A program made the position numbers and the translations under genes. A model generated the notes under the pieces. That model saw only the letters and a list, made by a program, of their open reading frames with translations, was not told the origin of the DNA and did not search any database. From Azoarcus sp. TTM-91 (lineage in GTDB: Bacteria; Pseudomonadota; Gammaproteobacteria; Burkholderiales; Rhodocyclaceae), in the NCBI RefSeq assembly GCF_012911025.1, contig NZ_WUEI01000001.1, positions 124,001-188,000 of the forward strand: DNA of 64,000 nucleotides, written 5' to 3'. Positions 1 through 10,159 of the stretch are shown here, piece by piece. Positions within the stretch are counted from its first letter, which is position 1. Every line of letters starts with the position of its first letter.

Positions 1-3000
1 TGACGGTGCGCGAGGCGCTGGATTTCTTCGCCGACCAGCCCAAGGTGCTGGCCGCGCTGGCGCCGCTGGCGGACGTTGGCCTGGACTATCTGCGCCTGGG
101 CCAGCCGGTGCCCACGCTGTCCGGCGGCGAGGCCCAGCGCCTCAAGCTCGCCGGCCATCTCGCCGAAGCGGCGCAGAAGAAGGGCAAGAAGAGCAGTGGC
201 AAGGAAGCGCAAGGCGGCCTGCTGTTCCTGTTCGATGAACCCACCACCGGCCTGCACTTCGAGGACGTCGCCACCCTGCTGGGCGCTTTCGGCAAGCTGC
301 TGGAGGCGGGCAACTCGCTGATCGTCATCGAGCACAACCTCGACGTGATCGCCGCCGCCGACTGGATCATCGACCTCGGCCCCGAGGGCGGCGACGCCGG
401 CGGCGGCATCGTGGTGGATGGTCCGCCGGAGGTGGTGCGGGAGCACAAGACCTCCCACACCGGCGCCGCGCTACGCGACTACGCCGCCGAGCTCGCCCGC
501 ACCCGGCGCAAGGCCCTGCCCAAGGCGGCGGAAAAGCGCGCCAGCTACCGGCCGGTGGCGGCGCCGGCGATCGAGATCCGTCATGCCCGCGAGCACAACC
601 TCAAGAACGTCTCGCTGCAGATCCCGCGCGACAAGTTCACCGTGATCACCGGCCTGTCCGGCTCCGGCAAGTCCACCCTGGCCTTCGACATCGTCTTCGG
701 CGAGGGCCAGCGCCGCTACCTGGAGTCGCTCAACGCCTACGCCCGCCAGTTCGTGCAGCCGGCCAGCCGGCCGGATGTGGACGGCCTGTTCGGCATTCCG
801 CCCACGGTGGCCATCGAACAGCGCACCAGCCGTGGCGGGCGCAAGAGCACGGTGGCCACGCTCACCGAAATCCATCCCTTCCTGCGCCTGCTCTACGTCA
901 AGCTCGGCACCCAGTACTGCCCTACCTGCGACGTGCCGGTGACGCCGCAGAGCTTCGAAGCCATCGTCGCCCAGCTGATGCGCGACTACCGTGGCCAGTC
1001 CATCGAACTGCTGGCGCCGCTGGTGGTGAACCGCAAGGGCCTGTACACCGACCTCGCCAAGTGGGCACGCGGCAAGGGCTACGAGCAGCTGCGGGTGGAT
1101 GGCGAATACCTGCCCACCGCCAAGTGGCCGCGGCTGGACCGCTACAAGGAACACAACATCGAGCTGCCGGTGGGCATGGTCAAGCTCGCCGCCAACAAGG
1201 AAGCCCTGCTGCGCGAGCGGGTGCATGAGGCGCTGGAGCACGGCAAGGGCGTGCTCAAGGTGGTGGAACTGGGCAAGCTGGGCGCCGCGCCGGTCACCTT
1301 TTCCACCCAGCGCGCCTGCCCCAGCTGCGGCACCGGCTTTCCCGAGCCGGACCCGCGGCTGTTCTCCTACAACGCCAAGCACGGCTGGTGCCCCAGCTGC
1401 TACGGCACCGGCCTGAAAGTAGCCGGCAAGGTGGAAGATCCGGACGCGCTGGACCTCGGCGATGCCGAGGAAACCGTGCACGGCAACGAAGCCTGCCCCG
1501 CCTGCCACGGCGCGCGGCTGAATCCGGTGGCGCGCGCGGTGCGCTTCCGCGACCAGGGCCTGCACCAGCTCGCCGAACTGCCGGTGGACAGGGCCGCCGG
1601 CTTCTTCGCCGCGCTGGAGCTGGCGCCGCGCGAGGCCGACATTGCCCGAGACCTGGTCAGCGAAATCCGCGGCCGGCTGGATTTCCTCCAGCACGTCGGC
1701 CTCGGCTACCTGGCGCTGGATCGCGCCGCGCCCACGCTGTCCGGCGGCGAGGCGCAGCGCATCCGCCTGGCGGCCCAGCTCGGCTCCAACCTGCGCGGGG
1801 TCTGCTACATCCTGGACGAACCCACCATAGGCTTGCATCCGCGCGACAACCGTTTGCTGCTGGACACCCTGGAAGTGCTGCGCGATCGCGGCAACACCCT
1901 GCTGGTGGTGGAGCACGACGAGGACACCATACGCCGCGCCGACCACGTCATCGACCTCGGCCCCGGCGCCGGCGTGCGCGGCGGCCGGGTGGTGGCCGAA
2001 GGCACGCTGCCGGCGCTGATCGCCGCGCCGGAATCCGCCACTGGTGCCTGCTTCCGCGCGCCGCTGCAGCATCCGCTGCGGCCGCGCCGCGCGGTGGCGG
2101 CGCGCCATCCCGCCATCCAGGTGCGCGGCGCCAACCTGCACAACCTGCGCAATGTCGATGCGAAAGTGCCGCTGGCCCGCCTCACCGTGGTCACCGGCGT
2201 TTCCGGCTCGGGCAAATCCTCGCTGGCGCGGGACGTCATCCACGCCAACCTGCGCGCCCTGCTCGGCGATCCGGAAGCGGTGCGCGCCCGCCGCCGCGGC
2301 AAGGCGCAGCCGGAGGAAAGCAATCACACCCTGGTCGGCTGCCGCGCCATCGACGGCTGGCAGCAGGTCGGCCGCGTGCTGGAGGTGGACCAGACCCCCA
2401 TCGGCAAGACGCCGCGCTCCTGCCCGGCCACCTACGTCGGTTTCTGGGACGCCATCCGCAAACTCTTCGCCGATACTTTCGACGCCCGCACGCGTGGCTG
2501 GAACGCCTCGCGCTTCTCCTTCAACACCGGCGCCGGTCGCTGCCCGGTGTGCGACGGCGCCGGCCAGACCACGGTGGAGATGAACTTCCTGCCGGATGTG
2601 AAGACGCCCTGCGAAGCCTGCGGCGGCGCCCGCTTCAACCCGGAGACGCTGTCGGTGCGCTGGCGCGAGAAGACGGTGGCCGAGGTGCTGGCGATGCCGG
2701 TGGACGAGGCAGTGGGCTTCTTCGCCGCCCATCCCGCGGTGGCGCATCCGCTGCAGCTGCTGCAGGACGTCGGCCTCGGCTACCTCACGCTGGGCCAGCC
2801 CAGCCCGACGCTGTCCGGCGGCGAGGCCCAACGCATCAAGCTGGTCACCGAGCTGGCCAAGGTGCGCAAGCGCGCCGGCGATCCGGTGGATACCGGCGGC
2901 GAACCGCTGCCGGCGGACAAGCACACGCTCTACGTGCTGGACGAGCCGACGGTGGGTTTGCACATGGCGGACGTGGACAAGTTGATCCGGGTGCTGCACC

Positions 3001-3236
3001 GCCTGGCGGACGCCGGCCACACCGTGCTCGTCATCGAGCACGACCTGGACGTGATGGCGGAGGCCGACTGGCTGATCGACCTCGGCCCGGAAGGCGGCGA
3101 GGGCGGCGGCGAGATCGTTGCCGAAGGGCCGCCGGAAGTGGCGATGGCGCAGCAGCGCTCCCACACCGGCCGCCACCTGGTGGAATTCCTCGCCAGCCGG
3201 CAGGGCGTGGCGGCCCCGCCTGCCAGCGGTAGCTGA
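1..3236 (+). CDS. uvrA: Double-length UvrA-type excinuclease subunit, 3' part
   Basis: The reading frame is open from the window edge, so the 5' end is missing. The visible ~1077 residues contain more than one UvrA unit. First comes the end of one unit, with ABC signature LSGGEAQR (nt ~117) and DEPTTGLH. A complete second unit follows, with Walker [10 protein letters not shown] (nt ~652), paired CxxC zinc motifs, a second LSGGEAQR (nt ~1737) and DEPTIGLH. A last ATPase half has Walker [10 protein letters not shown] (nt ~2196), the CPVC/CEAC zinc module and DEPTVGLH. Ordinary UvrA is about 940 residues with two ABC domains, so this is the tandem form with four. UvrA recognises DNA lesions with UvrB in nucleotide excision repair; whether this long paralogue replaces or supplements a standard UvrA cannot be told from here. 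Confidence 0.93.
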   Translation, partial: TVREALDFFADQPKVLAALAPLADVGLDYLRLGQPVPTLSGGEAQRLKLAGHLAEAAQKKGKKSSGKEAQGGLLFLFDEPTTGLHFEDVATLLGAFGKLLEAGNSLIVIEHNLDVIAAADWIIDLGPEGGDAGGGIVVDGPPEVVREHKTSHTGAALRDYAAELARTRRKALPKAAEKRASYRPVAAPAIEIRHAREHNLKNVSLQIPRDKFTVITGLSGSGKSTLAFDIVFGEGQRRYLESLNAYARQFVQPASRPDVDGLFGIPPTVAIEQRTSRGGRKSTVATLTEIHPFLRLLYVKLGTQYCPTCDVPVTPQSFEAIVAQLMRDYRGQSIELLAPLVVNRKGLYTDLAKWARGKGYEQLRVDGEYLPTAKWPRLDRYKEHNIELPVGMVKLAANKEALLRERVHEALEHGKGVLKVVELGKLGAAPVTFSTQRACPSCGTGFPEPDPRLFSYNAKHGWCPSCYGTGLKVAGKVEDPDALDLGDAEETVHGNEACPACHGARLNPVARAVRFRDQGLHQLAELPVDRAAGFFAALELAPREADIARDLVSEIRGRLDFLQHVGLGYLALDRAAPTLSGGEAQRIRLAAQLGSNLRGVCYILDEPTIGLHPRDNRLLLDTLEVLRDRGNTLLVVEHDEDTIRRADHVIDLGPGAGVRGGRVVAEGTLPALIAAPESATGACFRAPLQHPLRPRRAVAARHPAIQVRGANLHNLRNVDAKVPLARLTVVTGVSGSGKSSLARDVIHANLRALLGDPEAVRARRRGKAQPEESNHTLVGCRAIDGWQQVGRVLEVDQTPIGKTPRSCPATYVGFWDAIRKLFADTFDARTRGWNASRFSFNTGAGRCPVCDGAGQTTVEMNFLPDVKTPCEACGGARFNPETLSVRWREKTVAEVLAMPVDEAVGFFAAHPAVAHPLQLLQDVGLGYLTLGQPSPTLSGGEAQRIKLVTELAKVRKRAGDPVDTGGEPLPADKHTLYVLDEPTVGLHMADVDKLIRVLHRLADAGHTVLVIEHDLDVMAEADWLIDLGPEGGEGGGEIVAEGPPEVAMAQQRSHTGRHLVEFLASRQGVAAPPASGS

Positions 3237-3604
3237 CGGAGGCGATCACGCCGCGTTTTTCGTCGCCATGGCGGCAGGCGTTGGCACAGTAGAGGTAGCG
3301 CTGGTTGAAATGTAAGCGGCGCTAAGGGCCAGCTTAGAAGCGTAGGTCTTTATTTCCAGTTCCAGGCCGGCACTGCGCTCCTTGCTGGTCCGCCGAGGGC
3401 CGTGCGGCCTGGAATGCTGCTCGGTCCGTTGTGCTGGAACCAGCGGTAGCGATGTGTCCGCAGCTGCGGAAAACCCTGTGGACAAGGGGTGCCCGCTGTT
3501 GCATCTTGCGGTCGCCAGGCCGGCTGTATTTGCTGCGGCGCGGAAACCAATCCAGGCTTGTCCGGTCCGTGCAGTCGTCCGTTTTTCAACCAGGATCATT
3601 CCGA
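3237..3604. other. Intergenic stretch without a recognisable gene
   Basis: This 368-base stretch lies between the uvrA stop and the cytochrome b start. Open frames run through it on both strands, but none has a convincing start, ribosome site or recognisable product. It presumably holds the cytochrome b promoter; I could not pick one out. Confidence 0.5.
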
Positions 3605-4303
3605 ATGAACAAAAAGCTGATCCGGGTATGGGATCTTCCCACCCGGCTGTTCCACTGGCTGCTGCTGGCACTGGTGGTCGGTGCCTTCGTCACCGGCCTG
3701 CTCGGCGGCAACCTCATCGTCTGGCATGGCCGCCTCGGCATTGCCATTACCGGCCTGCTGGCTTTCCGCCTGGTGTGGGGCGTGGCCGGTTCCACCTACG
3801 CCCGCTTTGCCACCTTCGTGCCCGGTCCGGCCCGCATTTCTGCCTATCTGCGCGGCCAATGGCAGGGTGTAGGTCACAACCCGCTGGGGGCGCTGTCGGT
3901 GCTGGCGCTGCTGTTGGTGTTGCTGTTCCAGGTGGTCAGCGGCCTGCTGTCCAACGACGACATCGCCTTTACCGCGCCGCTGTATTCGCTGGTTTCCAAG
4001 GACACCAGCGACTGGCTTACCGGCCTGCACCGCCAGAACATGTGGGTGATCGTTGCACTGGTGGTGGTGCATGTGGCAGCCATCCTGTTCTACGCCCGGG
4101 TGAAGAAGGACAACCTGGTGAAACCCATGATCACCGGGGTGAAGGAAGTGAGCGAAGGCGCGGCACGCCCGGCCAGTGGCGGCGGCGCGCTCGCCTTCAT
4201 GGTGGCGGCCGCGGTGGCCGGCTGTGTCGCCTGGGCGAGTGCCGGCGGGCTGCTGGCACCGTCCCCTCCGCCCCCGCCGGCGCAGGAAGCGCCGGCCTGG
4301 TAA
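3605..4303 (+). CDS. Membrane cytochrome b (b561/hydrogenase-type cytochrome b family)
   Basis: The product is about 232 residues. It begins with the family-typical pattern RVWDLPTRLFHW, in which the histidine is a likely heme ligand. It has about four hydrophobic helices, with further candidate heme histidines in the WHGRLG segment and in HRQNMW. These are features of the di-heme cytochrome b561 / Ni,Fe-hydrogenase cytochrome b superfamily, which passes electrons between quinones and soluble cytochromes. I chose ATG 3605 because AGGA precedes it and the upstream in-frame extension has no family features. The C-terminus is a fifth hydrophobic segment followed by a Pro/Ala-rich tail. It is convergent with a cytochrome c' gene, a plausible but unproven redox partner. 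Confidence 0.85.
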   Translation: MNKKLIRVWDLPTRLFHWLLLALVVGAFVTGLLGGNLIVWHGRLGIAITGLLAFRLVWGVAGSTYARFATFVPGPARISAYLRGQWQGVGHNPLGALSVLALLLVLLFQVVSGLLSNDDIAFTAPLYSLVSKDTSDWLTGLHRQNMWVIVALVVVHVAAILFYARVKKDNLVKPMITGVKEVSEGAARPASGGGALAFMVAAAVAGCVAWASAGGLLAPSPPPPPAQEAPAW

Positions 4304-4318
4304 GGCCAGGTTGCGGAA

Positions 4319-4352
4319 AGAGAAACGCCCCGGATGACCGGGGCGTTTCTCT
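4319..4352. terminator. Bidirectional terminator between cytochrome b and cytochrome c' genes
   Basis: A perfect 15-base-pair stem (4319-4333 with 4338-4352) closes a four-base ATGA loop. A-rich and T-rich ends flank a GC core. It sits between two convergent genes and can terminate both. Confidence 0.85.
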
Positions 4353-4448
4353 ATTCATGCCGGCACCGCTTCGTGCGGTCCGGCACAGCGGCCGGACGTC
4401 CGCCGGTGCACCCTATCGGGTGGGTGGCGGAGCTTGCCCGGCCAGCGC

Positions 4449-4910
4449 TCAGTCGGCGCGGAACTTGTCGTGACAGGCTTTGCAGTTCTTGCCGACTTCG
4501 CCGAAGGCAGCCTGCACCGCGGCCTTGTCGCCAGTGGCGGCGGCAGAAGCGAGCTTGGTGGTGGCGGCGTTGAAGTCGGTGGCGATGCGGCCGACTTCCT
4601 GCATGTTCTGGAACAGTTCCGGCTTCGCGCGGGTCTTCTGGTCACCGACGTCCTTCTCGGTACCCGGGCCATACAGCGCGCCCATGCCGGAGTTGGCGAT
4701 GCCGGCAATGGCATTGGCGGCGGCGATCACCTGGTCCTTGTTGTAGGTGCCTTCCAGGTTGCTCTTGATCTTGCCCATGTTCCAGCTCATGAAGCTGTAA
4801 CCCGCCTTGCGGTACTTGATCTGGTCTTCGGGCTTGGCCTGGGCGGAAGCGGTGGCGGCGAAGCTGAAGGCGGCGATGCCGAAAGCGGCGAGGGCGATGC
4901 TTTTTTTCAT
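4449..4910 (-). CDS. Cytochrome c' (periplasmic)
   Basis: The protein is 153 residues with a Sec signal peptide (MKKSIALAAFGIAAFSFAATASAQA) and the heme-c motif CKACH near the C-terminus (Cys143, Cys146, His147). A C-terminal CxxCH in a mature chain of about 130 residues is the hallmark of class II cytochromes c'. These are four-helix bundles with a five-coordinate heme that bind NO and can protect against nitrosative stress. The gene is convergent with the membrane cytochrome b and divergent from the heme-containing chemoreceptor. An upstream in-frame extension was discarded because the signal peptide begins at this methionine. Confidence 0.93.
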   Translation of the reverse strand: MKKSIALAAFGIAAFSFAATASAQAKPEDQIKYRKAGYSFMSWNMGKIKSNLEGTYNKDQVIAAANAIAGIANSGMGALYGPGTEKDVGDQKTRAKPELFQNMQEVGRIATDFNAATTKLASAAATGDKAAVQAAFGEVGKNCKACHDKFRAD

Positions 4911-5189
4911 ATGTTCCTCGTGGGACGTGGTTGATGAAAGCGTATGACAAGGGCGATGAGCCCCGGACGGGCTAGACAGCCGGGGCCCTCAAAAGGTTCG
5001 GCTGCGATCTGCCCGGATGTTGCATTGCAGTGATGGATGATGGGTGTGTGCTGAAGAAACCCGAAATGGGTATCTGAGCGAGGTTGCGGATAGGGATGGA
5101 TTTAAGCTCTTCGTCGTATGGTCGTAGACAGCCATAAGAAAGACAACAACGCAGCAAGGCAACAGGGTGGCAGAGGAGGCAGGGAGAAT

Positions 5190-6806
5190 ATGAATATGCG
5201 TCGCCTGGCAGATACGCCGATCTGGGTAAGACTCACGGGTGCCATCTGGCTGATGCTGGTGGTGGCCTGGGGCAGCATGATCGCATGGGAGACCCGGGTG
5301 AACCGGGATATTGCCATCGAGCAGGCAAAGGATTTTGCCGCCACCGTCAATGAAATGACCATGGCCGGGCTGACCGGCATGATGATCACCGGCACGGTGG
5401 CGCAGCGCGATGTCTTCCTCGATCAGATCAAGGAACTCTCTGCGGTGCGCGACCTGAAGGTCATCCGCGGCGAGCAGGTGAGCAAACTGTTCGGCCCCGG
5501 CACCGCCGGCGAGGTCACGCTCGATGCGGTGGAGCGCGAGGTGATGGGCGGTGGCGCGCCGGTGATGCGCGTCGAGGGGGATGGCCACCTGCGCGTCGTC
5601 ATTCCCGCGCTGGCATCGCGCAACTATCTCGGCAAGGACTGCGTGATGTGCCACCAGGTCACGGAAGGCACGCCGCTGGGGGCGGTGAGCATGCGCATCT
5701 CGCTGGACCAGGTGAACAGCGCGGTGAATGACTTCCGCAACAAGAGCATCCTGTTCGCGCTGCTGGTGTCCGTCCCGCTGCTGGGCTTCGTCTATCTCTT
5801 CATCCGCCGTTTCGTCAGCCGGCCGCTTGCACACCTGGGTGACAGCCTGGGCGAGATCGCCCAGGGCGGTGGCGACCTGACCCGCCGGCTGGAGATTGCC
5901 GGCGACGACGAGATCGGTCGCACCGCCGCCAGCTTCAACCGCATGCTCGCCACCATCGCCGAGCTGGTGCGCCAGGTCGGCAGTTCGGCCTCGGCGGTCA
6001 CCGTCTCGGCGCGCAGCCTCGCCACCGGGGCGGGGCGGCTGGCGGAGAGCTCGCACCGGCAGAACGACAGTTCGGTGGAAGCCGCAGCGGCGGTGGATGC
6101 GCTCACCAGCAATATCGCCCATATCGCCGGCAGCGCAGAGGAAGTGCGCGAGCGTTCGCGCGACAGCCTTACCCGTTCCCGCGAAGGCCAGCAGACGCTG
6201 GCGCGGCTGATCGGCGAGGTCGGCGAGGTGGAAGAGGCGGTGAAGCAGATGGCGGAAGCCGCTGGCGCCTTCGTGCAATCCACCGCCTCCATCACCGACA
6301 TGACGCGCGAGGTGCGGGAGATTGCCGAGCAGACCAATCTGTTGGCGCTCAACGCTGCCATCGAGGCTGCGCGGGCGGGCGAGCAGGGCCGCGGTTTCGC
6401 GGTGGTGGCCGATGAAGTGCGCAAGCTGGCGGAGAAGTCGGCGCGCTCGGCGGGCGAGATCGACGGAATCACCCAGGACATCACCCGGCAGTCGGCCTCG
6501 GTACAGGAATCCATCGCCCGCGGGCTGGAGCACCTGGCGTCCAGCCGGGAGGCGGCGGATACGGTGTCCGAGGTGTTCGACGCGGCGAATACCTCGGTTG
6601 GCGAAGTCGGCGAGGGGCTGGACCGCATTGCCGGCGCCACCGGCGAGCAGCGCCGTTCCAGCGAGAAAGTCACTGGCAGCATCGACGAGATCGCCCACAT
6701 GGCGAGCGACAACAACCGCGCCATCGAGCAGACGGTGGAAGCGGCGCAGGAACTGGAGCGGCTGGCCGCCAGCCTGCAGGAATCGGTGTCGCGCTTCCGG
6801 GTTTGA
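5190..6806 (+). CDS. Methyl-accepting chemotaxis protein with a periplasmic heme-c motif
   Basis: The chemoreceptor has 538 residues. A transmembrane helix lies near residues 10-32, a periplasmic sensor spans ~33-185 and a second helix ~186-205. A HAMP domain and a long cytoplasmic signalling coil follow; the coil contains the conserved hairpin tip ([19 protein letters not shown]). The periplasmic domain contains CVMCH (Cys151, Cys154, His155), a covalent heme-c binding motif, so it probably senses redox state, oxygen or NO through heme. Heme-c chemoreceptors are known, for example DcrA of Desulfovibrio. ATG 5190 is preceded by GAGGAGGCAGGG; an earlier in-frame ATG at 5118 lacks this. Residues between the motif and helix 2 resemble the Tar-like/DUF3365 heme-sensor type. 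Confidence 0.92.
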   Translation: MNMRRLADTPIWVRLTGAIWLMLVVAWGSMIAWETRVNRDIAIEQAKDFAATVNEMTMAGLTGMMITGTVAQRDVFLDQIKELSAVRDLKVIRGEQVSKLFGPGTAGEVTLDAVEREVMGGGAPVMRVEGDGHLRVVIPALASRNYLGKDCVMCHQVTEGTPLGAVSMRISLDQVNSAVNDFRNKSILFALLVSVPLLGFVYLFIRRFVSRPLAHLGDSLGEIAQGGGDLTRRLEIAGDDEIGRTAASFNRMLATIAELVRQVGSSASAVTVSARSLATGAGRLAESSHRQNDSSVEAAAAVDALTSNIAHIAGSAEEVRERSRDSLTRSREGQQTLARLIGEVGEVEEAVKQMAEAAGAFVQSTASITDMTREVREIAEQTNLLALNAAIEAARAGEQGRGFAVVADEVRKLAEKSARSAGEIDGITQDITRQSASVQESIARGLEHLASSREAADTVSEVFDAANTSVGEVGEGLDRIAGATGEQRRSSEKVTGSIDEIAHMASDNNRAIEQTVEAAQELERLAASLQESVSRFRV

Positions 6807-6872
6807 TCTGCTGGCGGGGCAGCGGCGCTCGGGCCGGCTGCCCCGTGCTGGCCTCAGCCAGCGGCGCCTGCC

Positions 6873-8342
6873 TTAGTCCAGGCGCACCGGCACGAAGATG
6901 CGGGCGCCGCCGCGCTGGATCAGCAGCGCGAAGCGGTTGCCCACCCGTTCCAGCTGCTGGCGCAGTTGCTCCATCGTCACCACCGGCTGGTTGTTCAGCG
7001 ACAGGATGATGTCGCCGCGCTGGAGGCCGGCGCGGGCGGCCGGTCCGCTGACGTTCTCCACCAACAGCCCACCGCCGATGCCGAGCTGGCTCGCTTCCTG
7101 GCCGCTCAGCGGGCGGGCGCTGAGGCCCAGCTTGCCGCCGGTGCTGTCGCCGCGGCCCGGCCGCTGGGCGGAGGCGCTGGCCTCCGGATTCAGTTCGTCC
7201 AGCGTGGCTGTCACTTCCCGGCGCTTGCCCTCGCGCCATACATCCAGGCGGATGCGGGTGCCGGGGCGCTTGTCGCCTATCACCCGCGGCAGGTCGGCGG
7301 AATCCTCCACCGTGGTGCCATCCACTGCCAGCACCACGTCGCCGGATCTGAGCCCGGCCTTTTCCGCCGCGCTGCCCGGGTCGACGCTGGCGATCAGTGC
7401 GCCGCGTGCGTCCGGCAGGCCGAAGGACTGCGCCAGTTCCTTGTTCACGCCCTGGATGGCGACGCCCAGCCGCCCGCGCTGAACCCGGCCATGGGCGATC
7501 AGCTGGTCCTTCACATTCATCGCCACGTCCATCGGAATGGCGAAGGAGATGCCCATGAAGCCGCCGGAGCGGGAGTAGATCTGCGAGTTGATGCCGACTA
7601 CTTCACCGTTGAGGTTGAACAGCGGCCCGCCGGAGTTGCCGGGGTTGATGGCGACGTCGGTCTGCAGGAAAGGCACGTAGTTCTCGTCCGGCAGGCGGCG
7701 GGCCTTGGCCGAGATGATGCCGGCGGTAACGGTGTGGTCGAAGCCGAATGGCGAGCCGACCGCGATCACCCATTCGCCGACGCGGGCACGCTCGGCATCG
7801 CCGATGCGTACCGTGGGCAGGTTGTCCGCCTCGATCTTGATCACCGCGATGTCGGTGCGCTTGTCGGTGCCGATGACCTTGGCCTTGAACTCGCGCTTGT
7901 CGATCAGGGTGACGGTGACTTCTGCGCTTTCCTCGCCCACCACATGAGCGTTGGTCAGCACATAGCCGTCCTTGCTGACGATGAAGCCGGAGCCGATGCC
8001 GCGGCTGATGCGCGGCGATCCGCCCGGCGCGCCCGGCGCGCCGGGCATGCCCGGCACCGGCACGCCGAAGCGGCGCAGGAAGTCGTAGAAGGGATCGTTG
8101 GCGAAGGGATTGTCTGGATCGGCCTGGCCCTGCGCTTGCTGCTGCACGACGCTGATGTTCACCACCGCCGGGCCGACCTGTTCCACCAGGTCGCCGAAGT
8201 CCGGCAAGCCGAAACGGCTGGGGTTGGCCGCCGGCGAATTGGTAGCGGGGCCAGTCTGAGCCTGGACCTGGGCCAGCACCGGCGCGGCCGGCAGGCCACC
8301 GAAAGCGAGGGTGAAAGCAGTGGCGAGTACGAGTTTTTTCAT
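6873..8342 (-). CDS. degP: Periplasmic serine endoprotease, DegP/HtrA family
   Basis: The product is 489 residues with a signal peptide ending near residue 24. A trypsin-like domain carries the catalytic triad His133 (TNAHV), Asp164 (TDIAV) and Ser237 (GNSGGP). Two PDZ domains follow (roughly 265-355 and 390-480). HtrA proteases degrade or refold damaged envelope proteins. A Gly/Pro-rich loop (PGAPGAPGG) precedes the protease core, similar to the LA loop region. I chose the MKKLVLA start at 8342, which has AGGGAG upstream, over an in-frame start 57 bases earlier that would bury the signal peptide. It is transcribed away from oxyR. Confidence 0.95.
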   Translation of the reverse strand: MKKLVLATAFTLAFGGLPAAPVLAQVQAQTGPATNSPAANPSRFGLPDFGDLVEQVGPAVVNISVVQQQAQGQADPDNPFANDPFYDFLRRFGVPVPGMPGAPGAPGGSPRISRGIGSGFIVSKDGYVLTNAHVVGEESAEVTVTLIDKREFKAKVIGTDKRTDIAVIKIEADNLPTVRIGDAERARVGEWVIAVGSPFGFDHTVTAGIISAKARRLPDENYVPFLQTDVAINPGNSGGPLFNLNGEVVGINSQIYSRSGGFMGISFAIPMDVAMNVKDQLIAHGRVQRGRLGVAIQGVNKELAQSFGLPDARGALIASVDPGSAAEKAGLRSGDVVLAVDGTTVEDSADLPRVIGDKRPGTRIRLDVWREGKRREVTATLDELNPEASASAQRPGRGDSTGGKLGLSARPLSGQEASQLGIGGGLLVENVSGPAARAGLQRGDIILSLNNQPVVTMEQLRQQLERVGNRFALLIQRGGARIFVPVRLD

Positions 8343-8531
8343 CGGCTTGAACTCCCTGGAGCGATTTCCTGTTCTTGCGTCAGCGGTGGACGCCGTCATG
8401 TGCGGGGTGTTCCCGCTGCGCGCGGGCAGCAGCCCTGCCCATCCTGGGCCTTGCGCTCCCGGTCCGCGGCTGTGCGGGGTAACATCGGCCCTCTCCGGTA
8501 CCGAGGACCTGCCACGGCAGGACGCTAGTTT

Positions 8532-9470
8532 ATGACGCTTACCGATCTACGTTATCTCGTCGCCCTGGCGCACGAACGCCACTTCGGCCGGGCGGCTGAG
8601 AAATGCCACGTCAGCCAGCCCACCTTGTCGGTGGCGATCAAGAAGGTGGAGGACGAACTGGGCATACAGCTGTTCGAGCGCAGCGCCGCCGAGGTCAAGA
8701 TCACCGAGACGGGTCGCCGCATCGTCGCCCAGGCGGAAAAGGTGCTGATGGAGGCCGGCCAGATCCAGGAGATCGCCGCCGCAGGCAAGGATCCGCTGGC
8801 GGGGCCGCTGCGCGTCGGCGTCATCTACACCATCGGGCCCTACCTGCTGCCGCGGCTGATTCCGCGGGTGCATCAGCTGGCGCCGCGCATGCCGCTGATC
8901 ATCCAGGAGAACTACACCACCCGGCTGGCGGAGGCGCTCAAGCGCGGCGAGCTGGATGTCATCATCATCAGCCTGCCCTTCGAGGAAGCCGGCATCGTTG
9001 CCCAGCCGGTGTACGACGAACCCTTCCGGGTGCTCATCCCGGCCGAGCATCCGTGGAAGAACAGCGAGAGCATCGATCCCGACCAGCTCGCCAACGACCA
9101 GTTGTTGCTGCTGGGCGCCGGCAACTGCTTCCGCGACCAGGTGCTGGAAGTCTGTCCGCACTGCCGCAACGTCGGCGGCCTGCAGCGCACGCTGGAAGGC
9201 AGTTCGCTGGAGACCATACGCCACATGGTCGCCACCGGCCTCGGCGTCACCGTGTTGCCCAGCTCCGCCGCCGACGAGATGACGCTACAGAACCAGCTGG
9301 TGGCGGTACGTCCCTTTGCCGAGCCGCAGCCGGTGCGCCGGGTAGCGCTGGCCTGGCGGGTGACCTACCCGCGCAGCGGCGCGATCGACATCCTGCGCAC
9401 TGCTATCCTGGAAAGCGAACTGCCCGGCGTACGCCCGCTGGGCCGGGCACCGCTTACCGAGGCCGCTTGA
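8532..9470 (+). CDS. oxyR: OxyR, LysR-type peroxide-sensing regulator
   Basis: This 312-residue LysR regulator has an N-terminal winged helix-turn-helix (residues 1-60) and a substrate-fold regulatory domain. The two redox cysteines fall exactly at positions 199 (GNCFRDQ) and 208 (EVCPHC), the same numbers as in E. coli OxyR, where hydrogen peroxide forms the Cys199-Cys208 disulfide. A third nearby cysteine (Cys211) is present. The gene lies immediately upstream of dps, a classic OxyR target. Confidence 0.96.
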   Translation: MTLTDLRYLVALAHERHFGRAAEKCHVSQPTLSVAIKKVEDELGIQLFERSAAEVKITETGRRIVAQAEKVLMEAGQIQEIAAAGKDPLAGPLRVGVIYTIGPYLLPRLIPRVHQLAPRMPLIIQENYTTRLAEALKRGELDVIIISLPFEEAGIVAQPVYDEPFRVLIPAEHPWKNSESIDPDQLANDQLLLLGAGNCFRDQVLEVCPHCRNVGGLQRTLEGSSLETIRHMVATGLGVTVLPSSAADEMTLQNQLVAVRPFAEPQPVRRVALAWRVTYPRSGAIDILRTAILESELPGVRPLGRAPLTEAA

Positions 9471-9485
9471 GCAGGCGGCGGCGCG

Positions 9486-9551
9486 ATAGGTAAACCCGAT
9501 GAGGGGAATTCCGAGGATCAATTAGCACTATCGAGGGCAGGGGAATAGGAT
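9486..9551 (+). promoter_or_regulatory. Candidate OxyR site and dps promoter
   Basis: The segment ATAGGTAAACCCGAT (9486-9500) matches the OxyR half-site ATAGnTnnnAnCTAT at 8 of 10 defined bases. A second, weaker match (6 of 10) starts 22 bases later at 9508, the spacing expected for the OxyR tetramer. Just downstream is a possible promoter: -35 TTAGCA (9522-9527), an 18-base spacer and -10 TAGGAT (9546-9551). Site and promoter are by-eye matches only. Confidence 0.38.
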
Positions 9552-9603
9552 TCATCCATCGGCTGTTGCAAGGCCATCCGTTCGACAGACAAGGAGAAAT
9601 ACC

Positions 9604-10074
9604 ATGGACATCGACATCGGCATCAACAAGGAAGAAAGGGCCAAGATCGCGGACGGCCTTTCCCGGCTGCTTGCGGATACCTACACCCTCTACCTCACCA
9701 CCCACAACTTCCACTGGAACGTCACCGGCCCGATGTTCAACACGCTGCACCTGATGTTCGAGCAGCAGTACAACGAGCTGGCGTTGGCAGTGGATCTGGT
9801 GGCGGAACGCATCCGCGCCCTGGGTTTCCCGGCGCCGGGCACCTACAAGCAGTTCCAGCAACTGGCCAGCATCGGCGAGCCGGATGGCGTGCCGGCGGCG
9901 AACGACATGATCCGCATCCTGGTGCAGGGTCAGGAGGCAGTGGTCAGAACCGCCCGCAGCATCCTGCCACTGACGGACAAGAACAGCGACGAGCCGACCA
10001 CCGACCTGCTCACCCAGCGCATGCAAGTGCACGAGAAGAACGCCTGGATGCTGCGCAGCCTGCTGGAGGGATGA
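9604..10074 (+). CDS. dps: Dps-family DNA-protecting ferritin
   Basis: The protein has 156 residues, the usual Dps length. The ferroxidase-site histidines lie in TTHNFHWNV and the acidic ligands in the helix that follows ([11 protein letters not shown]). Dps forms a dodecamer that oxidises ferrous iron with peroxide and stores it, protecting DNA. A strong ribosome site (AAGGAG) lies seven bases before the ATG. It directly follows oxyR and ends in a terminator shared with the convergent topB. Confidence 0.96.
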   Translation: MDIDIGINKEERAKIADGLSRLLADTYTLYLTTHNFHWNVTGPMFNTLHLMFEQQYNELALAVDLVAERIRALGFPAPGTYKQFQQLASIGEPDGVPAANDMIRILVQGQEAVVRTARSILPLTDKNSDEPTTDLLTQRMQVHEKNAWMLRSLLEG

Positions 10075-10114
10075 GCGATCGCCAGCCGCGGCCGGCGCCG
10101 CGAGCAGAAAAACG

Positions 10115-10136
10115 AACGGGCCCGAAAGGGCCCGTT
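10115..10136. terminator. Bidirectional terminator between dps and topB
   Basis: AACGGGCCC and GGGCCCGTT form a perfect nine-pair stem around a GAAA tetraloop. An A-rich tract precedes it and T-rich sequence follows, suiting both convergent genes. Confidence 0.85.
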
Positions 10137-10159
10137 GTCTTTTGCTGTCTTGGTAGTAC

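Noticed and set aside
3240..3340. Minus-strand segment encoding YCANACRHGDEKRG near the uvrA end
   Set aside because: It looks protein-like but is bounded by a stop on its 5' side and has no start; it overlaps uvrA.
4960..4986. GCCCCGG...CCGGGGC hairpin upstream of the chemoreceptor as terminator or operator
   Set aside because: It is a seven-pair stem with a 13-base loop and no T-run; not enough to assign a role.
8027..8050. Tandem GGCGCGCCC-type repeats
   Set aside because: They encode the Gly/Ala/Pro loop of DegP and are not an independent repeat element.
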